Below, piece by piece: positions 1 to 12,472 of a stretch of 64,000 bases of DNA. Location: assembly GCF_040822085.1 (NCBI RefSeq), contig NZ_CP162006.1, positions 4,712,001-4,776,000 of the forward strand. Direction: 5' to 3'. Both the position numbers and the translations under genes were made by a program. Under the pieces are notes generated by a model. The model searched no databases. It was not told the origin of the DNA and saw nothing but the letters and a program-made list of their open reading frames with translations. Positions within the stretch are counted from its first letter, which is position 1. Every line of letters starts with the position of its first letter. The stretch is from Rhodoferax sp. WC2427 (GTDB lineage: Bacteria > Pseudomonadota > Gammaproteobacteria > Burkholderiales > Burkholderiaceae_C).

Positions 1-1797
1 CGCCACCTGCTTGAAGCTGGTGACCAGGTCGGCCGCGCGGTGCAGGTTGCGGGCGGCGATGTCGGTGGCCTGGTCCACGCTGTCGAGCAGGCTGTCCAAC
101 GCGCTGCGGCGCAGGCCTGCGTGCATGGCCGTGCGGAACTGGCGCACCTCGTCCGTGAGCGCGCTGACCGCCATCAGGCTATTGCCCAGCGGGGTGTTGA
201 GTTCGTGGGCGACACCGGCCACCAGCGCGCCCAGGGCGGCCATTTTTTCGGCCCGCACCAACTCGCCCTGGGTATCGCGCAAATGGGCCACCGCACCCGA
301 CAGATCTTCGTTGGCGGCAGCCAGGGCCTGGGTACGGCGCTGCACCCGGGCTTCGAGTTCGGTGTTGAGTTCGCGCAGTTCATTGCTGATGCGGCGGATA
401 TCGGTCATCTCCACCGCCGCCCAGACCATCAGGAACGAAGACCCCACCTGCACCTGCCGCCGGGACAGCTGGAACAGCACCGCCACCCCGTCGCCCCGCA
501 CCATCCAGGCCTCCACCACCGTCTGGCCCTGCTGGAGGCCGGCCAGCATTGCAGCACGCTCCTCTTGCGACCGCCACATGCCGATCTCGGTCGCAGTACG
601 GCCCAACACCGCCTCGCGCGTGCGCCCAAAGCCCCGGCACCAGGCTTCGTTCACATCTTGCAGCGCATACGGAGACTGGGTACTGGTGACCGACATGGGC
701 ACGGGTGAGGCGTTGAAGATCGCTTGCGACTTTAGCTCACGCTCCTGCAGGGTTAGCGCCATTTTTTCCAGGTCGGCCGACAGGTAGTTGAACTCCAGGA
801 TGGCCCCCCGTGGCCAGGAGCCGCCTGCAGCCCCCTGGGTGATCTGCCCGGCGCGCGCGACGATGCGGCGCAATGGCCGGGTCAGCCACGAGGCCCAGAA
901 CGGGGCCAACACAAAACCCACCAGCAAGGCACCCGCAAAACCGGCCACCACCAACACCACCAGCCCCCGGATGTCCTCGTTCTCCAGTCCGGCGGGCATG
1001 CCACCCACAAAATACCAGTCCAGAGCCGTGGAATGCGCGACTGCCGGGTGAAAGGTGTGGCCCTCGAAGCGGAACACCTCGGGCAGGGTTTGAAAACTCA
1101 GCGCGGCCTGCATCAAGGGCCAGTTCAGCACATTCACCGTGCCCACATGCTGCCCGCCGTCGGTGTCGGCCACGATTTCACCGCTGCGGTCCACCAGCCA
1201 GATGGACGCGGTGCGCTGGCCTGCCGCAAGCTGGAACGTGTCCAGTAAATACGATAGCGGCACCTCGGCCAGCAGCAAGCGGTCACGCCCCACCGGATAA
1301 GCCAGACCCACCGTAACGGCCCCCGAAAGCGCCGACAAGAATTTATCGCCCCAGACCATCTGGCGCGATTCCAGCACGGCGCGGAACAGCGGGCTGGCCG
1401 ACAGGTCGCTGCCCAGCACATCGGTGCGCCGCACCCGCAGCGCAGGCACCAGGCCAGCAGCCTCCACCAGGCCATCGTTGGACACCAGATAAATGGCGCG
1501 GATGGCCTTGCCATCCCAGGCAGCACGCTCCAACATGGCCGTCGCCTGCACCAGATCCATGCCTTCCAACGCCTCGCTCAGCAGCGCCATGCGGGCCTCC
1601 AGCGAGCCCAGCAAAATTTCTACCCGGTCAGCGATTTCTTGGGTGTCGCGTTCCACCTCCACCTTGTTGTCGGCCTCGATCTTCGGAATCCGCAGCAGCA
1701 GGATGCCGGAACCGACGATGGCAAAGGTGACCAGAATCGTGACCACCAGCAGTCCAGCCAGATAGCTGCGCAGGCGCCAGATCCGCAGAATCGTCAT
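1..1797 (-). CDS. Sensor histidine kinase (Cache-like, HAMP, PAS, HisKA), 3' end outside window
   Basis: The frame is open from ATG at 1797 to the window edge (599 codons seen). Residues 13-36 and 276-299 look like membrane helices and enclose a periplasmic sensor region of about 240 residues, probably a double-Cache fold. A HAMP-like linker (about 300-352), a PAS-like segment (355-465) and a coiled coil (470-515) follow, then a dimerisation segment with HELNTPLGN, where H531 is the expected phosphoacceptor. The ATPase domain lies beyond the window. Its ATG overlaps the stop of the upstream lipoprotein gene (ATGA), so it is the third gene of a coupled signalling operon. Ligand is unknown; the neighbouring binding protein may present it. 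Kinase assignment is strong, the domain edges approximate. Confidence 0.85.
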   Translation of the reverse strand, partial: MTILRIWRLRSYLAGLLVVTILVTFAIVGSGILLLRIPKIEADNKVEVERDTQEIADRVEILLGSLEARMALLSEALEGMDLVQATAMLERAAWDGKAIRAIYLVSNDGLVEAAGLVPALRVRRTDVLGSDLSASPLFRAVLESRQMVWGDKFLSALSGAVTVGLAYPVGRDRLLLAEVPLSYLLDTFQLAAGQRTASIWLVDRSGEIVADTDGGQHVGTVNVLNWPLMQAALSFQTLPEVFRFEGHTFHPAVAHSTALDWYFVGGMPAGLENEDIRGLVVLVVAGFAGALLVGFVLAPFWASWLTRPLRRIVARAGQITQGAAGGSWPRGAILEFNYLSADLEKMALTLQERELKSQAIFNASPVPMSVTSTQSPYALQDVNEAWCRGFGRTREAVLGRTATEIGMWRSQEERAAMLAGLQQGQTVVEAWMVRGDGVAVLFQLSRRQVQVGSSFLMVWAAVEMTDIRRISNELRELNTELEARVQRRTQALAAANEDLSGAVAHLRDTQGELVRAEKMAALGALVAGVAHELNTPLGNSLMAVSALTDEVRQFRTAMHAGLRRSALDSLLDSVDQATDIAARNLHRAADLVTSFKQVA

Positions 1798-2894
1798 TTC
1801 AGCAGCACAAATTGGCCACCATGCACCTCGGTGAAATACACCTTGCGCGGGGTGTCGCCATAGCGGTCGAACTGGATGCTTTGCTGCAAGCCCTGAAACG
1901 GCCCATATTTCAGGATCGCCTGCTGGACCGACTCGCCACGCTCCTGACGCTCCATGGCCTGCAGCAGCACGGTGGTAGCGTCATAGGCGGCAATCGTGCT
2001 GAAGCCCGGCTCGCGCGCGAACCGGGCCAGATAGGCCTTGTGGAAGCCCAGGTAGCGCGCCGAGGTGTCGTCCCGGTTATACGACTGGGCAATCAGCAGG
2101 TCTTCCACCGCCTGGCCGCCCAGTTCGATCAGCGACTCGCTGGCGGCCCACTCCGAGGCGCTGGCGGGCATATGGGGGGCGCGTTTTTCGGCCTGCTGGG
2201 CCAGGCGGCCCACGTCGATGGCGCTGGCAATGAACAGCAGACCGTCGGGCTGGGCCGCCAGCATCTTTTCCACGATGTCGCCGAAGCCGGTGTCGGCCTG
2301 CGAAGCAAACGCCACCTCGGCCACCAATTGCCCGCCCTGGGCCGTAAAGGCGGCCCGAAACTCCTTGCGCCACGAGTCAGAGTAGCTGGCATTGCGTGCG
2401 TCATAGGCCGCGGCCACCCGGCGCTGGCCGCGCTGGTACAGCAAACGGGCGTAGTCGATGGCGTTGTCGCGGGTGGTGCGGTTCACGCGTATGAAGTAGT
2501 CATCCTGGCCTACAAAATCACCGGAAGTGACGGTGGGGCTGATGGTGGTGAGGCGTGCCTGGTTGAGCACGGGCACCACCACGGCGGCCACCGAACTGGT
2601 GAACGGCCCCACCACCGCGTCCACCTGGGCAGCCACCAGGGCGTGGATGGCAGCCAGGGCTTTGGCGGGGTCCTGGGCGTCGTCCTGCACCACGATCTCG
2701 ATGCGGCGGCCATGGATGCCACCGGCCTGGTTGCGCTGCTCCACGGCCAGGGCCATGCCGTTGCGTCCGGCCTCTCCGGTGTCGGAGGCCCGGTCCGACA
2801 GGCCGCCAATGAAGCCGATGCGGATGGGCTTGTCGGGCGTACATCCCAGCAGCAGGCTAACCAGCAGCGCGCCCCACCAAGGGCGCAGCGTCAT
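1794..2894 (-). CDS. Periplasmic-binding lipoprotein, LivK-like type 1 fold
   Basis: This 366-residue protein begins with a lipoprotein signal peptide whose lipobox is LLLGC (C18), so it should be anchored in an envelope membrane. The mature part starts with IRIGFIGGLSD and resembles branched-chain amino-acid or amide ABC binding proteins of the periplasmic-binding type 1 fold (PBP1). No ABC permease or ATPase genes are nearby. It sits between a receiver-GGDEF-EAL gene and a kinase gene, overlapping both by ATGA, so a sensory role feeding the kinase is more likely than uptake. The ATG at 2894 is preferred over upstream codons in the same frame because it creates the signal peptide and the 4-base overlap. 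The ligand cannot be read from sequence. Confidence 0.85.
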   Translation of the reverse strand: MTLRPWWGALLVSLLLGCTPDKPIRIGFIGGLSDRASDTGEAGRNGMALAVEQRNQAGGIHGRRIEIVVQDDAQDPAKALAAIHALVAAQVDAVVGPFTSSVAAVVVPVLNQARLTTISPTVTSGDFVGQDDYFIRVNRTTRDNAIDYARLLYQRGQRRVAAAYDARNASYSDSWRKEFRAAFTAQGGQLVAEVAFASQADTGFGDIVEKMLAAQPDGLLFIASAIDVGRLAQQAEKRAPHMPASASEWAASESLIELGGQAVEDLLIAQSYNRDDTSARYLGFHKAYLARFAREPGFSTIAAYDATTVLLQAMERQERGESVQQAILKYGPFQGLQQSIQFDRYGDTPRKVYFTEVHGGQFVLLK

Positions 2895-5125
2895 GGCGGG
2901 GCTCCGAGGCGCTGGGCCAGCCAGGGCCCCAGGTCTCCGATCACCATGGGCTTTGCATACAGGTAGCCCTGCGCCTCGTCGCAACCCAGCGCCCGCAAGA
3001 TATCCGCCTGGGCCTCGGTTTCCACCCCCTCGGCCAACACCTGCATGCCCAGTTGGTGGCCCAGCGGAACAATCATTTCGGCGATGCGCGCGCCCAGGCG
3101 GCCCGAGTCCAGCGACATCACAAAGGCCCGGTCGATCTTCAGGCGGTCGGCGGGCAGGCGGTCCAGGTAGGAGAGCGATGAAAACCCGGTGCCAAAGTCG
3201 TCGATCGCCACCGCGATGCCACGCGCCTTGATCTGGCGCAGCAGGGCCGCCACGCGCTCCATGCCCATCACCGCCACCGACTCGGTGATCTCCAGCTCCA
3301 GACATTCGGGCGGCACGCCAGAGTCGCGCAGGGCCTCGTCCACCAACTCTAGAAACTGGGGCTGGGCAAACTGCACCGACGACACGTTGACCGCCACCCG
3401 GATGCCCAACGCACCCCCTTGGGGGCCCACGCTGCGCAGCGCGGCCAGTGCGTGCAGGGCCGAACGCAGCACCCAGGCTCCCATGGTGACGATCAGCCCG
3501 GACTGCTCGGCCACGGGGATGAAACGGTCGGGCGGCACAAACTTGCCATCGTCGGTACGCCAGCGCAGCAGGGCCTCCACACCAATGGGACGGCCATCGG
3601 CCAGGTTCACCTGGGGCTGGTACACCACGAACAGGTGCTCGTGGTCAAACGCGCGCTGCAAGCCATGCAGCATGCGGGTGCGCTCGCGGGTGACGGTGCC
3701 GACCTCGGCCGAGTAGTAGGCGCTGCGGCCCTGGCCCAGCTCCTTGGCGCGCTTGAGGGCGATGGAGGCGTCTTTCAGCAGCTCCAGGCCGCTGCCGTTG
3801 GTGTCGTCGCAGCGCACAAAGCCCATGCAGACCGACACCGGGCGCAGCACGTTCTCGATCTCGAACGGCTGCTCGAACACGCTGCGCAGCCGCTCGGGGT
3901 TGACGCTGGACTCCAGGCCAAACAGGCCAAAGGTATCGCCCGCCACCCGGGCCAGAAAGCCCGCTCCGTCCTGTACCGCGCCCAGCCGTTGGGCGATGGC
4001 GGCCAGCAACTGGTCGCCATAGCCATGGCCAAACATGTCGTTGGTTTCGGCAAATTGGTCCACATCCATCAGGCCAATGGCATGTCCGGCCGCACCCCCC
4101 GCGGCAACCGCGTCGTCCAGGTGCTGGAGGAAGGCGGTGCGGTTGGGTAGGCCCAGCATGCGGTCCACAAACGCATGGTTGCGCAGCCGGGTCACCAGCT
4201 CCACATTGGCCGCGCACAGGGCAATATTGGTGCAAAACACTTCCAGCAAATGCGCGTCCACATCGCGCAACGGGGCCGAAGCGTAGACAAATGCCACGAA
4301 ATCCCCGCCCTCGCGGCCCGCAAAAAACAGGGTCACGCTGCGCTCGGCCAGCAGGTTGCGGCGCTCAGCCAGGCACTGGGTCAGGCTGGCCACGATGTAC
4401 GGGTCGTCGATATCGGTAATGCGGTGCTGCATCAGGTGGGCCAACCGCCCGGCGGCAGCGACCACCACGCAATGCGATCCGGCCTCGGTCCTGGGCGTGC
4501 ATGCACACACCACCCCTTCGGGCTCCACCCCCACTAAACCGGCAATCTGCGTGATCACCCCTTCGGCAAAGCTTTGCAGGCCCGGCTCGGCAATGAACTG
4601 GTTGCTGGCCGCCACAATTTTCTCCAGCCCCCGGCGGCTGGCATCGATGCGGCGCAGTTGGTCATAAGAACGGATGGCCGCGGTCAGCGTGGTGTAGAGC
4701 TTGGTGCGGGTGAGCTCGCTTTTGGTCTTGTAGTCGTTGATGTCATAGCGGCGGATGGTGTCGATCTCCGGGGCCTGGCCCGGCTGGCCGGTGCGCAAAA
4801 TGATGCGCACATGGGCCAAACCCAGCTCGTTGCGGATGGCCACCACCGTGACCAGCCCCGCGTTGTCGGTTTCCATCACCACGTCCAGCAGCACCACGGC
4901 CACATCGCGCTCACGCCGCAACACTCCCAAGGCCTCGGCGGCAGAGTTCGCGTGGAGGAGTTGCAGGCTGCGGCCTTCGATTTCCAGGCCGCGCAGGCCG
5001 TAGGCGGTGCTCTCGTGCACATCGGGATCGTCGTCCACCACCAGAATCCGCCACGGCTCTCGCAGGCTGGCCGTGGTCGCAGGCACAGCCCCGTCTATGA
5101 ACTCAAGCAGATCTTCGTCATCCAT
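2891..5125 (-). CDS. Response regulator with DUF3369-like, degenerate GGDEF and EAL domains
   Basis: The 744-residue protein starts with a receiver domain (about 25-150) carrying the acidic cluster D31-D33 and the probable phosphorylation site D81. A DUF3369-like, GAF-type region follows (about 165-300), then a GGDEF domain whose signature is AGDTF and so is probably not a cyclase, then a full EAL domain (about 480-735) with EALLRW, DDFGTGFSSLSYL and EGVETE. The predicted role is a phosphorylation-controlled c-di-GMP phosphodiesterase in the cytoplasm. It is the first gene of a three-gene operon with a binding lipoprotein and a kinase, joined by ATGA overlaps. The partner kinase is probably the one in this operon, which is inference. 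Confidence 0.9.
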   Translation of the reverse strand: MDDEDLLEFIDGAVPATTASLREPWRILVVDDDPDVHESTAYGLRGLEIEGRSLQLLHANSAAEALGVLRRERDVAVVLLDVVMETDNAGLVTVVAIRNELGLAHVRIILRTGQPGQAPEIDTIRRYDINDYKTKSELTRTKLYTTLTAAIRSYDQLRRIDASRRGLEKIVAASNQFIAEPGLQSFAEGVITQIAGLVGVEPEGVVCACTPRTEAGSHCVVVAAAGRLAHLMQHRITDIDDPYIVASLTQCLAERRNLLAERSVTLFFAGREGGDFVAFVYASAPLRDVDAHLLEVFCTNIALCAANVELVTRLRNHAFVDRMLGLPNRTAFLQHLDDAVAAGGAAGHAIGLMDVDQFAETNDMFGHGYGDQLLAAIAQRLGAVQDGAGFLARVAGDTFGLFGLESSVNPERLRSVFEQPFEIENVLRPVSVCMGFVRCDDTNGSGLELLKDASIALKRAKELGQGRSAYYSAEVGTVTRERTRMLHGLQRAFDHEHLFVVYQPQVNLADGRPIGVEALLRWRTDDGKFVPPDRFIPVAEQSGLIVTMGAWVLRSALHALAALRSVGPQGGALGIRVAVNVSSVQFAQPQFLELVDEALRDSGVPPECLELEITESVAVMGMERVAALLRQIKARGIAVAIDDFGTGFSSLSYLDRLPADRLKIDRAFVMSLDSGRLGARIAEMIVPLGHQLGMQVLAEGVETEAQADILRALGCDEAQGYLYAKPMVIGDLGPWLAQRLGAPP

Positions 5126-5250
5126 GGCCTATAGGGCGGCAAGCGCACCTTGAAAAGTAGAGGCCCAGTCTCTTACAAAATGTAGCAAACAACAAGTGCA
5201 TAGCCCCACGAGCCACTGCAATAGGGAAAACCCCGGTCTGCAACGTGTTC

Positions 5251-7998
<2,748 letters not shown>

Positions 7999-8002
7999 GC
8001 GA

Positions 8003-8033
8003 CTCACCTGTGGAGGGAAAGGGTTCAGGTGAG
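8003..8033 (-). promoter_or_regulatory. Anti-Shine-Dalgarno hairpin of the metH leader
   Basis: The minus-strand octamer CTCACCTG (8026-8033) pairs perfectly with CAGGTGAG (8003-8010), which holds the metH Shine-Dalgarno about five bases before ATG 7998; the loop is 15 bases. The upstream octamer also belongs to the 3' strand of riboswitch helix P1, so the two pairings exclude each other. This gives a simple translational ON switch: bound SAH keeps the octamer in P1 and frees the ribosome site. Confidence 0.75.
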
Positions 8034-8090
8034 CGTCGTTGGCACAACCCAAGCCTGACGGGGAACAAACCCGCTGCAACGCTCCTTGGG
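8028..8090 (-). promoter_or_regulatory. S-adenosylhomocysteine riboswitch upstream of metH
   Basis: Read on the minus strand, this segment contains the SAH riboswitch hallmarks: AAGGAGCGTTGCA, then CAGGCTTGGG and a closing GACGCTCACC. The GGAGCGT and ACGCTC blocks form P1, and CCCAAGG with CTTGGG forms the pseudoknot-type pairing of the family. SAH riboswitches are known to switch on SAH recycling genes such as ahcY and metH. Directly downstream, CTCACCTG at 8026-8033 is the perfect complement of the ribosome-binding region at 8003-8010. Confidence 0.9.
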
Positions 8091-8117
8091 AGGCTGCAAT
8101 TTTAAGGGCGGGCGAAT

Positions 8118-8180
8118 ATTTATAAGAAATACGGCCCTTGCGCTGATGGAATGAGCGTGACAAGCTATTTATTTTGTAGC
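8118..8180 (+). repeat. Interspersed element copy R1
   Basis: This copy runs from ATTTATAAGAAAT through the core GCGCTGATGGAATGAGCG to AGCTATTTATTTTGTAGC, whose ends are complementary. It lies between the divergent metH leader and the cNMP-binding gene and could contribute to the 5' region of the latter. Confidence 0.8.
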
Positions 8181-8255
8181 ATTCACATACCGCACCATGC
8201 CTGCGCGCCAAGGGGATGTGCTACAAGCGGAACAGGCTTCACCACGGACCCAACC

Positions 8256-8864
8256 ATGTTCAAAAACCTGATGGATGGCATCAAGACCCAGTTGTCGCGT
8301 GCGCCAGAAATGCGCAAACCCCGGGCACGCATGCGTTCGGTCCAGCACTCGGATTCGGCCAGCCGCGCCGCCGAGCTGCTGATTGCGCCCACCGCGCTGA
8401 TGCAGCTCAGCCCCACCGAGGCGCTGACGGTGGTGAGCTACATGACCCCGCGCCGCATTCCCATGGACACCACCTTCATCCACGAAGGCGACAAGACCGA
8501 AACCGGCTACATGCTGCTACTGCTGGAGGGCGAGGTCACGGTGGAGAACATCGTGGTGAGCCGGCGCAACCCGGTCACGGTCAGCGTGCTCGGCCCGGGC
8601 AGCCTGATTGGCGAAATGGGCCTGATCGACGGCCAGGCCCGGCTGGCCTCGTGCACCGCCACCACCGCCGTCACCGCCGCCATCCTGTCGCGCGCCGCGC
8701 TGGAAAAGCTCAGCCAGGACGACCCGCACACCGCCGCCAAGCTGCTGCTGGCGGTGTCGCTGCGCATTGCCGAACGGCTGCGCGACACCACCGAAAAGGT
8801 CAAGCGCTACAGCCAGCTGGTGCAGGCGATGCAGCAGGAAATCGACCACCTGATGCCGACCTGA
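8256..8864 (+). CDS. Cyclic nucleotide-binding domain protein
   Basis: The 202-residue product has one cNMP-binding beta-barrel (about 60-165) with the PGSLIGEMGLIDGQARLASC phosphate-binding-cassette-like stretch, followed by a helical, probably coiled C-terminus. No helix-turn-helix is visible, so it is not an ordinary Crp-type regulator; it may sense cAMP or c-di-GMP and act through protein contacts. ATG 8256 is preferred because the same frame extended upstream to 8151 would translate interspersed element R1. A second stand-alone protein of this fold lies at 61705-62181. Confidence 0.75.
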   Translation: MFKNLMDGIKTQLSRAPEMRKPRARMRSVQHSDSASRAAELLIAPTALMQLSPTEALTVVSYMTPRRIPMDTTFIHEGDKTETGYMLLLLEGEVTVENIVVSRRNPVTVSVLGPGSLIGEMGLIDGQARLASCTATTAVTAAILSRAALEKLSQDDPHTAAKLLLAVSLRIAERLRDTTEKVKRYSQLVQAMQQEIDHLMPT

Positions 8865-8874
8865 ACGACCGCCC

Positions 8875-9303
8875 TCAGGCCGCTTGCAGGGCCGACGCGG
8901 GCAGGCCAAACACCCGGTCAAACGCCCAGTTGAAGGCAAAGGTGTAGACCAGAAAGAACAGCAGCAGCCCCAGGTCCATGGCCAGGGCCTGCCACCAGGT
9001 GGTGTCCAGCCACCAGGCCATCAGCGGCACAAAAATCACCGTCAAGCCGCCCTCAAAACCCACAGCATGCGCCACCCGGCGCGCCAGGCTGCGGCCGCGC
9101 ACGGCCTGGCGCGCCTCCCAGCGCTCGAACAGGGTGTTGAACACCAGGTTCCAGACAATCGCAATCGCCGAGGTCGCCACCGCCAGAATGCCCGCCGCGT
9201 GCATGCCCTGGCCCGACATCCCGGCCAGCCCCAGCGTGGCGGCCACGATGGCAAAGCCCTCGTAGAGGCTGACGTAGACGAATTTTCGTTTCATTCCTTG
9301 CAT
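8875..9303 (-). CDS. PACE-family (AceI-like) membrane efflux protein
   Basis: The protein is about 142 residues with four predicted membrane helices in two similar halves, each starting with a basic residue-rich helix and containing a conserved E (SLYEGF; GFEGG), which is the bacterial transmembrane-pair arrangement of the PACE (proteobacterial antimicrobial compound efflux) family. Known members export biocides such as chlorhexidine and short diamines. It is divergent from a LysR regulator gene (94 bp apart), the usual arrangement for these transporters. The start may also be ATG 9294 or lie upstream at 9360; 9303 leaves space for the divergent promoter. Confidence 0.8.
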   Translation of the reverse strand: MQGMKRKFVYVSLYEGFAIVAATLGLAGMSGQGMHAAGILAVATSAIAIVWNLVFNTLFERWEARQAVRGRSLARRVAHAVGFEGGLTVIFVPLMAWWLDTTWWQALAMDLGLLLFFLVYTFAFNWAFDRVFGLPASALQAA

Positions 9304-9336
9304 GGCGCGGGTCCTGGCGGGTGGGGATGCGGCGAC

Positions 9337-9359
9337 TGTATGTCTTAAACTCTGATACA
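9337..9359. promoter_or_regulatory. Candidate LysR operator between PACE and lysR genes
   Basis: TGTAT at 9337-9341 and ATACA at 9355-9359 form an inverted repeat with a 13-base spacer containing a T-N11-A core, in the intergenic region shared by the divergent transporter and LysR genes. Its position suggests autoregulation and control of the transporter. Confidence 0.45.
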
Positions 9360-9396
9360 TAAAGTCAGCTTATATCAACCTTACTGATAGACAACC

Positions 9397-10311
9397 ATGG
9401 CATTTACCTCCGAGAACGTGCAGGTGTTTCTGGCCGTGCTGGACCGGGGCTCGTTCTCGGCCGCCGCGCGGGCACTGGGGCGGGTGCCCTCGGCGGTGAG
9501 CATGGCCATCGCCCACCTGGAGGCCGAGCTGAACCTGCCGCTGTTCGACCGCCGTGGCCGCGAGCCCCAGCCCACGGCGGCGGCCCGCTCCCTGGAGCCG
9601 CAGGCCCGGCTGCTGGCCGCCCAGCTGCAGCAACTGAAAGCCCAGGCGCTGGCCCTGACCCAGGGGCTGGAGAGCCGCCTGACCCTGGCCATCGCCCCCG
9701 AGCTGCTGGCCGCCGAGTGGCGCAGCCCGCTGGCCACGCTGGCACAGGAACACCCCTTGCTCGAAGTGGAGGTGCTGGCCGCGCCGCAGACCGATGCACT
9801 GGCCCTGCTGCACGCGGGCCGGGCCAATCTGGCGCTGGTGTTCGAGCGGCCCAGCCTGGATGGGCGCGAGGGCTTCCAGGAAGTAAGCAGCGAAATCTTG
9901 GTCGCCGTGATGGCCCCCACCCTGCTAGCCCAAACCCTGCAGGCGGGTGCGGGCCTGCGCGAGGAGCAGCTCACCAACACCCGCCAGATCGTGGTGGCCA
10001 GCCGCGACCTGGCCGCCATTGACACCCGCTTTGCCTACGCCCGCCACTGCTGGCGCACCGACAACCACATCGCCGCGCTGGGCCTGATCGAGGCCGGCAT
10101 CGGCTGGGGCTGGCTGCCGCAGTCGTTTGTGCGCAGCCAGATCGCCGCGGGCACGCTGGTGCAGATGCCGTTCGACAACCTGACCAACCGGCTGGAGCTG
10201 TGGGTGGACGTGGTCTGGTCCAAAGAAAGGCCGCTGGGCCTGGCCGCGCAGCGCTTCATCGCCCTGGTGAGCGCCGGGCGCGCGGCCCGCAAGGCGGCAG
10301 AGAATTTATAA
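9397..10311 (+). CDS. LysR-family transcriptional regulator
   Basis: The 304-residue protein has an N-terminal winged helix-turn-helix (SFSAAARALGRVPSAVSMAI, about 18-37) and a LysR substrate-binding domain. It is divergent from the PACE efflux gene and likely regulates it; the inducer is not known. The last two sense codons and the stop (AAT TTA TAA) fall in the left end of interspersed element R2, so the C-terminus is set by that element. Confidence 0.9.
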   Translation: MAFTSENVQVFLAVLDRGSFSAAARALGRVPSAVSMAIAHLEAELNLPLFDRRGREPQPTAAARSLEPQARLLAAQLQQLKAQALALTQGLESRLTLAIAPELLAAEWRSPLATLAQEHPLLEVEVLAAPQTDALALLHAGRANLALVFERPSLDGREGFQEVSSEILVAVMAPTLLAQTLQAGAGLREEQLTNTRQIVVASRDLAAIDTRFAYARHCWRTDNHIAALGLIEAGIGWGWLPQSFVRSQIAAGTLVQMPFDNLTNRLELWVDVVWSKERPLGLAAQRFIALVSAGRAARKAAENL

Positions 10312-10366
10312 GAAATCGGCCTCTAGCGCTTATTCCATCAGCATGATAAGCTACTAATTAAATAGC
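10303..10366 (+). repeat. Interspersed element copy R2
   Basis: A full-length copy: AATTTATAAGAAATCGGCCT, CTAGCGCTTATTCCATCAGC, then AAGCTACTAATTAAATAGCA. It fills the gap between the convergent lysR and oxidoreductase genes, and its TAA at 10309-10311 is the lysR stop codon. Confidence 0.9.
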
Positions 10367-10368
10367 AA

Positions 10369-11367
10369 CTAGAGCGCTACCCACTGGCCGCTGCGCTGCG
10401 AGGCAAACAGCGCGTCGATGATCAACATGTTCTGGATCGCGTCTTCCACGCCGTACTGCAGCGGGGCTTGGCCGCGGATGGCCAGCGAGAAGGCGTCGCC
10501 TTCCAGGCTGTACTGGTCGCAGGGCGCAAAGGTTTCCACCGTGGCGCTGGCACCGCCCAGGGCCTTGCCGTTGTCGATGAAGATGCGGGTGGCTTCCCCT
10601 TGCGGCGCGTTGAACGGGATCTCGATCTCTACCCGCTGCTGCGTGCCCACCACCTGCACGCGCTGGTAGGGCGTGGACTGGGTGGACACGGTGAAATTGA
10701 GCTGGCGGCCACCGCCAAAGTCCAGCAGCGCGCTGAACATGCGGTCTACGCCAAACTCGGGGTCCATATCGGCCAGCGCCATCACGCGCAGCGGCTCGGC
10801 ACCGAACAGAAAGCGCCCGGCCACGATGGGGTAGCAGCCAATGTCAAACAGTGCGCCGCCGCCCTTGCTGGCATCGTTGCGGATGTTGTCGGGGTTGCGG
10901 TTGAAGTACGAGAACCAGGCCTGCACCGTGCAGCGCTCGCCCAAGGCACCGCTTTGCACCAGCTCCCGGGTGCGCAGCCACTGCGGGTGGAAACGCACCA
11001 TGAAGGCTTCCATGATGTGGACTTTGCCCGCCACTTCGCGCAGCTGCGCCGCTTCATTGGCGTTCAGGGCGATCGGCTTTTCGCACAGCACATGCTTGCC
11101 CGCACGCGCCGCCGCCAGGGTCATGGGCACGTGCAGGTCGTTGGGCAGGGGGTTGTAGATGGCCTCGATGTTCGGGTCGGCCAGCAGCTCTTCGTAGGAG
11201 CCGTAGGCGGTGGGAATGCCCAACTTGTCCGCCGCGGCGCGGGCGGACGGCAGGGCGCGCGAGGCAATCGCCTGCACATCGCACCACTGGCTGCGCATCA
11301 GCGCCGGGGTGACTTTTTCCATGCCAATCTTGGCGGTACTCAACACACCCCAGCGTACTTTTTGCAT
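10369..11367 (-). CDS. Gfo/Idh/MocA-family NAD(P)-dependent oxidoreductase
   Basis: The 332-residue protein has an N-terminal Rossmann fold (GVLSTAKIG), the EKPI motif (residues about 94-97) that supplies the conserved lysine, and the C-terminal alpha/beta domain of the family. Members oxidise or reduce sugars, inositols or dihydrodiols; the substrate cannot be deduced. It begins one base after the stop of the N-terminal methionine synthase gene, so the two are co-transcribed, which is odd for a sugar dehydrogenase. Confidence 0.88.
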   Translation of the reverse strand: MQKVRWGVLSTAKIGMEKVTPALMRSQWCDVQAIASRALPSARAAADKLGIPTAYGSYEELLADPNIEAIYNPLPNDLHVPMTLAAARAGKHVLCEKPIALNANEAAQLREVAGKVHIMEAFMVRFHPQWLRTRELVQSGALGERCTVQAWFSYFNRNPDNIRNDASKGGGALFDIGCYPIVAGRFLFGAEPLRVMALADMDPEFGVDRMFSALLDFGGGRQLNFTVSTQSTPYQRVQVVGTQQRVEIEIPFNAPQGEATRIFIDNGKALGGASATVETFAPCDQYSLEGDAFSLAIRGQAPLQYGVEDAIQNMLIIDALFASQRSGQWVAL

Positions 11368-11368
11368 G

Positions 11369-12436
<1,068 letters not shown>

Positions 12437-12472
12437 GAGGGGTCGATTGTAGGAAACCTGGCCGTACACCGT

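Noticed and set aside
8151..8255. N-terminal extension of the cNMP-binding protein
   Set aside because: It would translate element R1 and adds no family sequence; ATG 8256 fits better.
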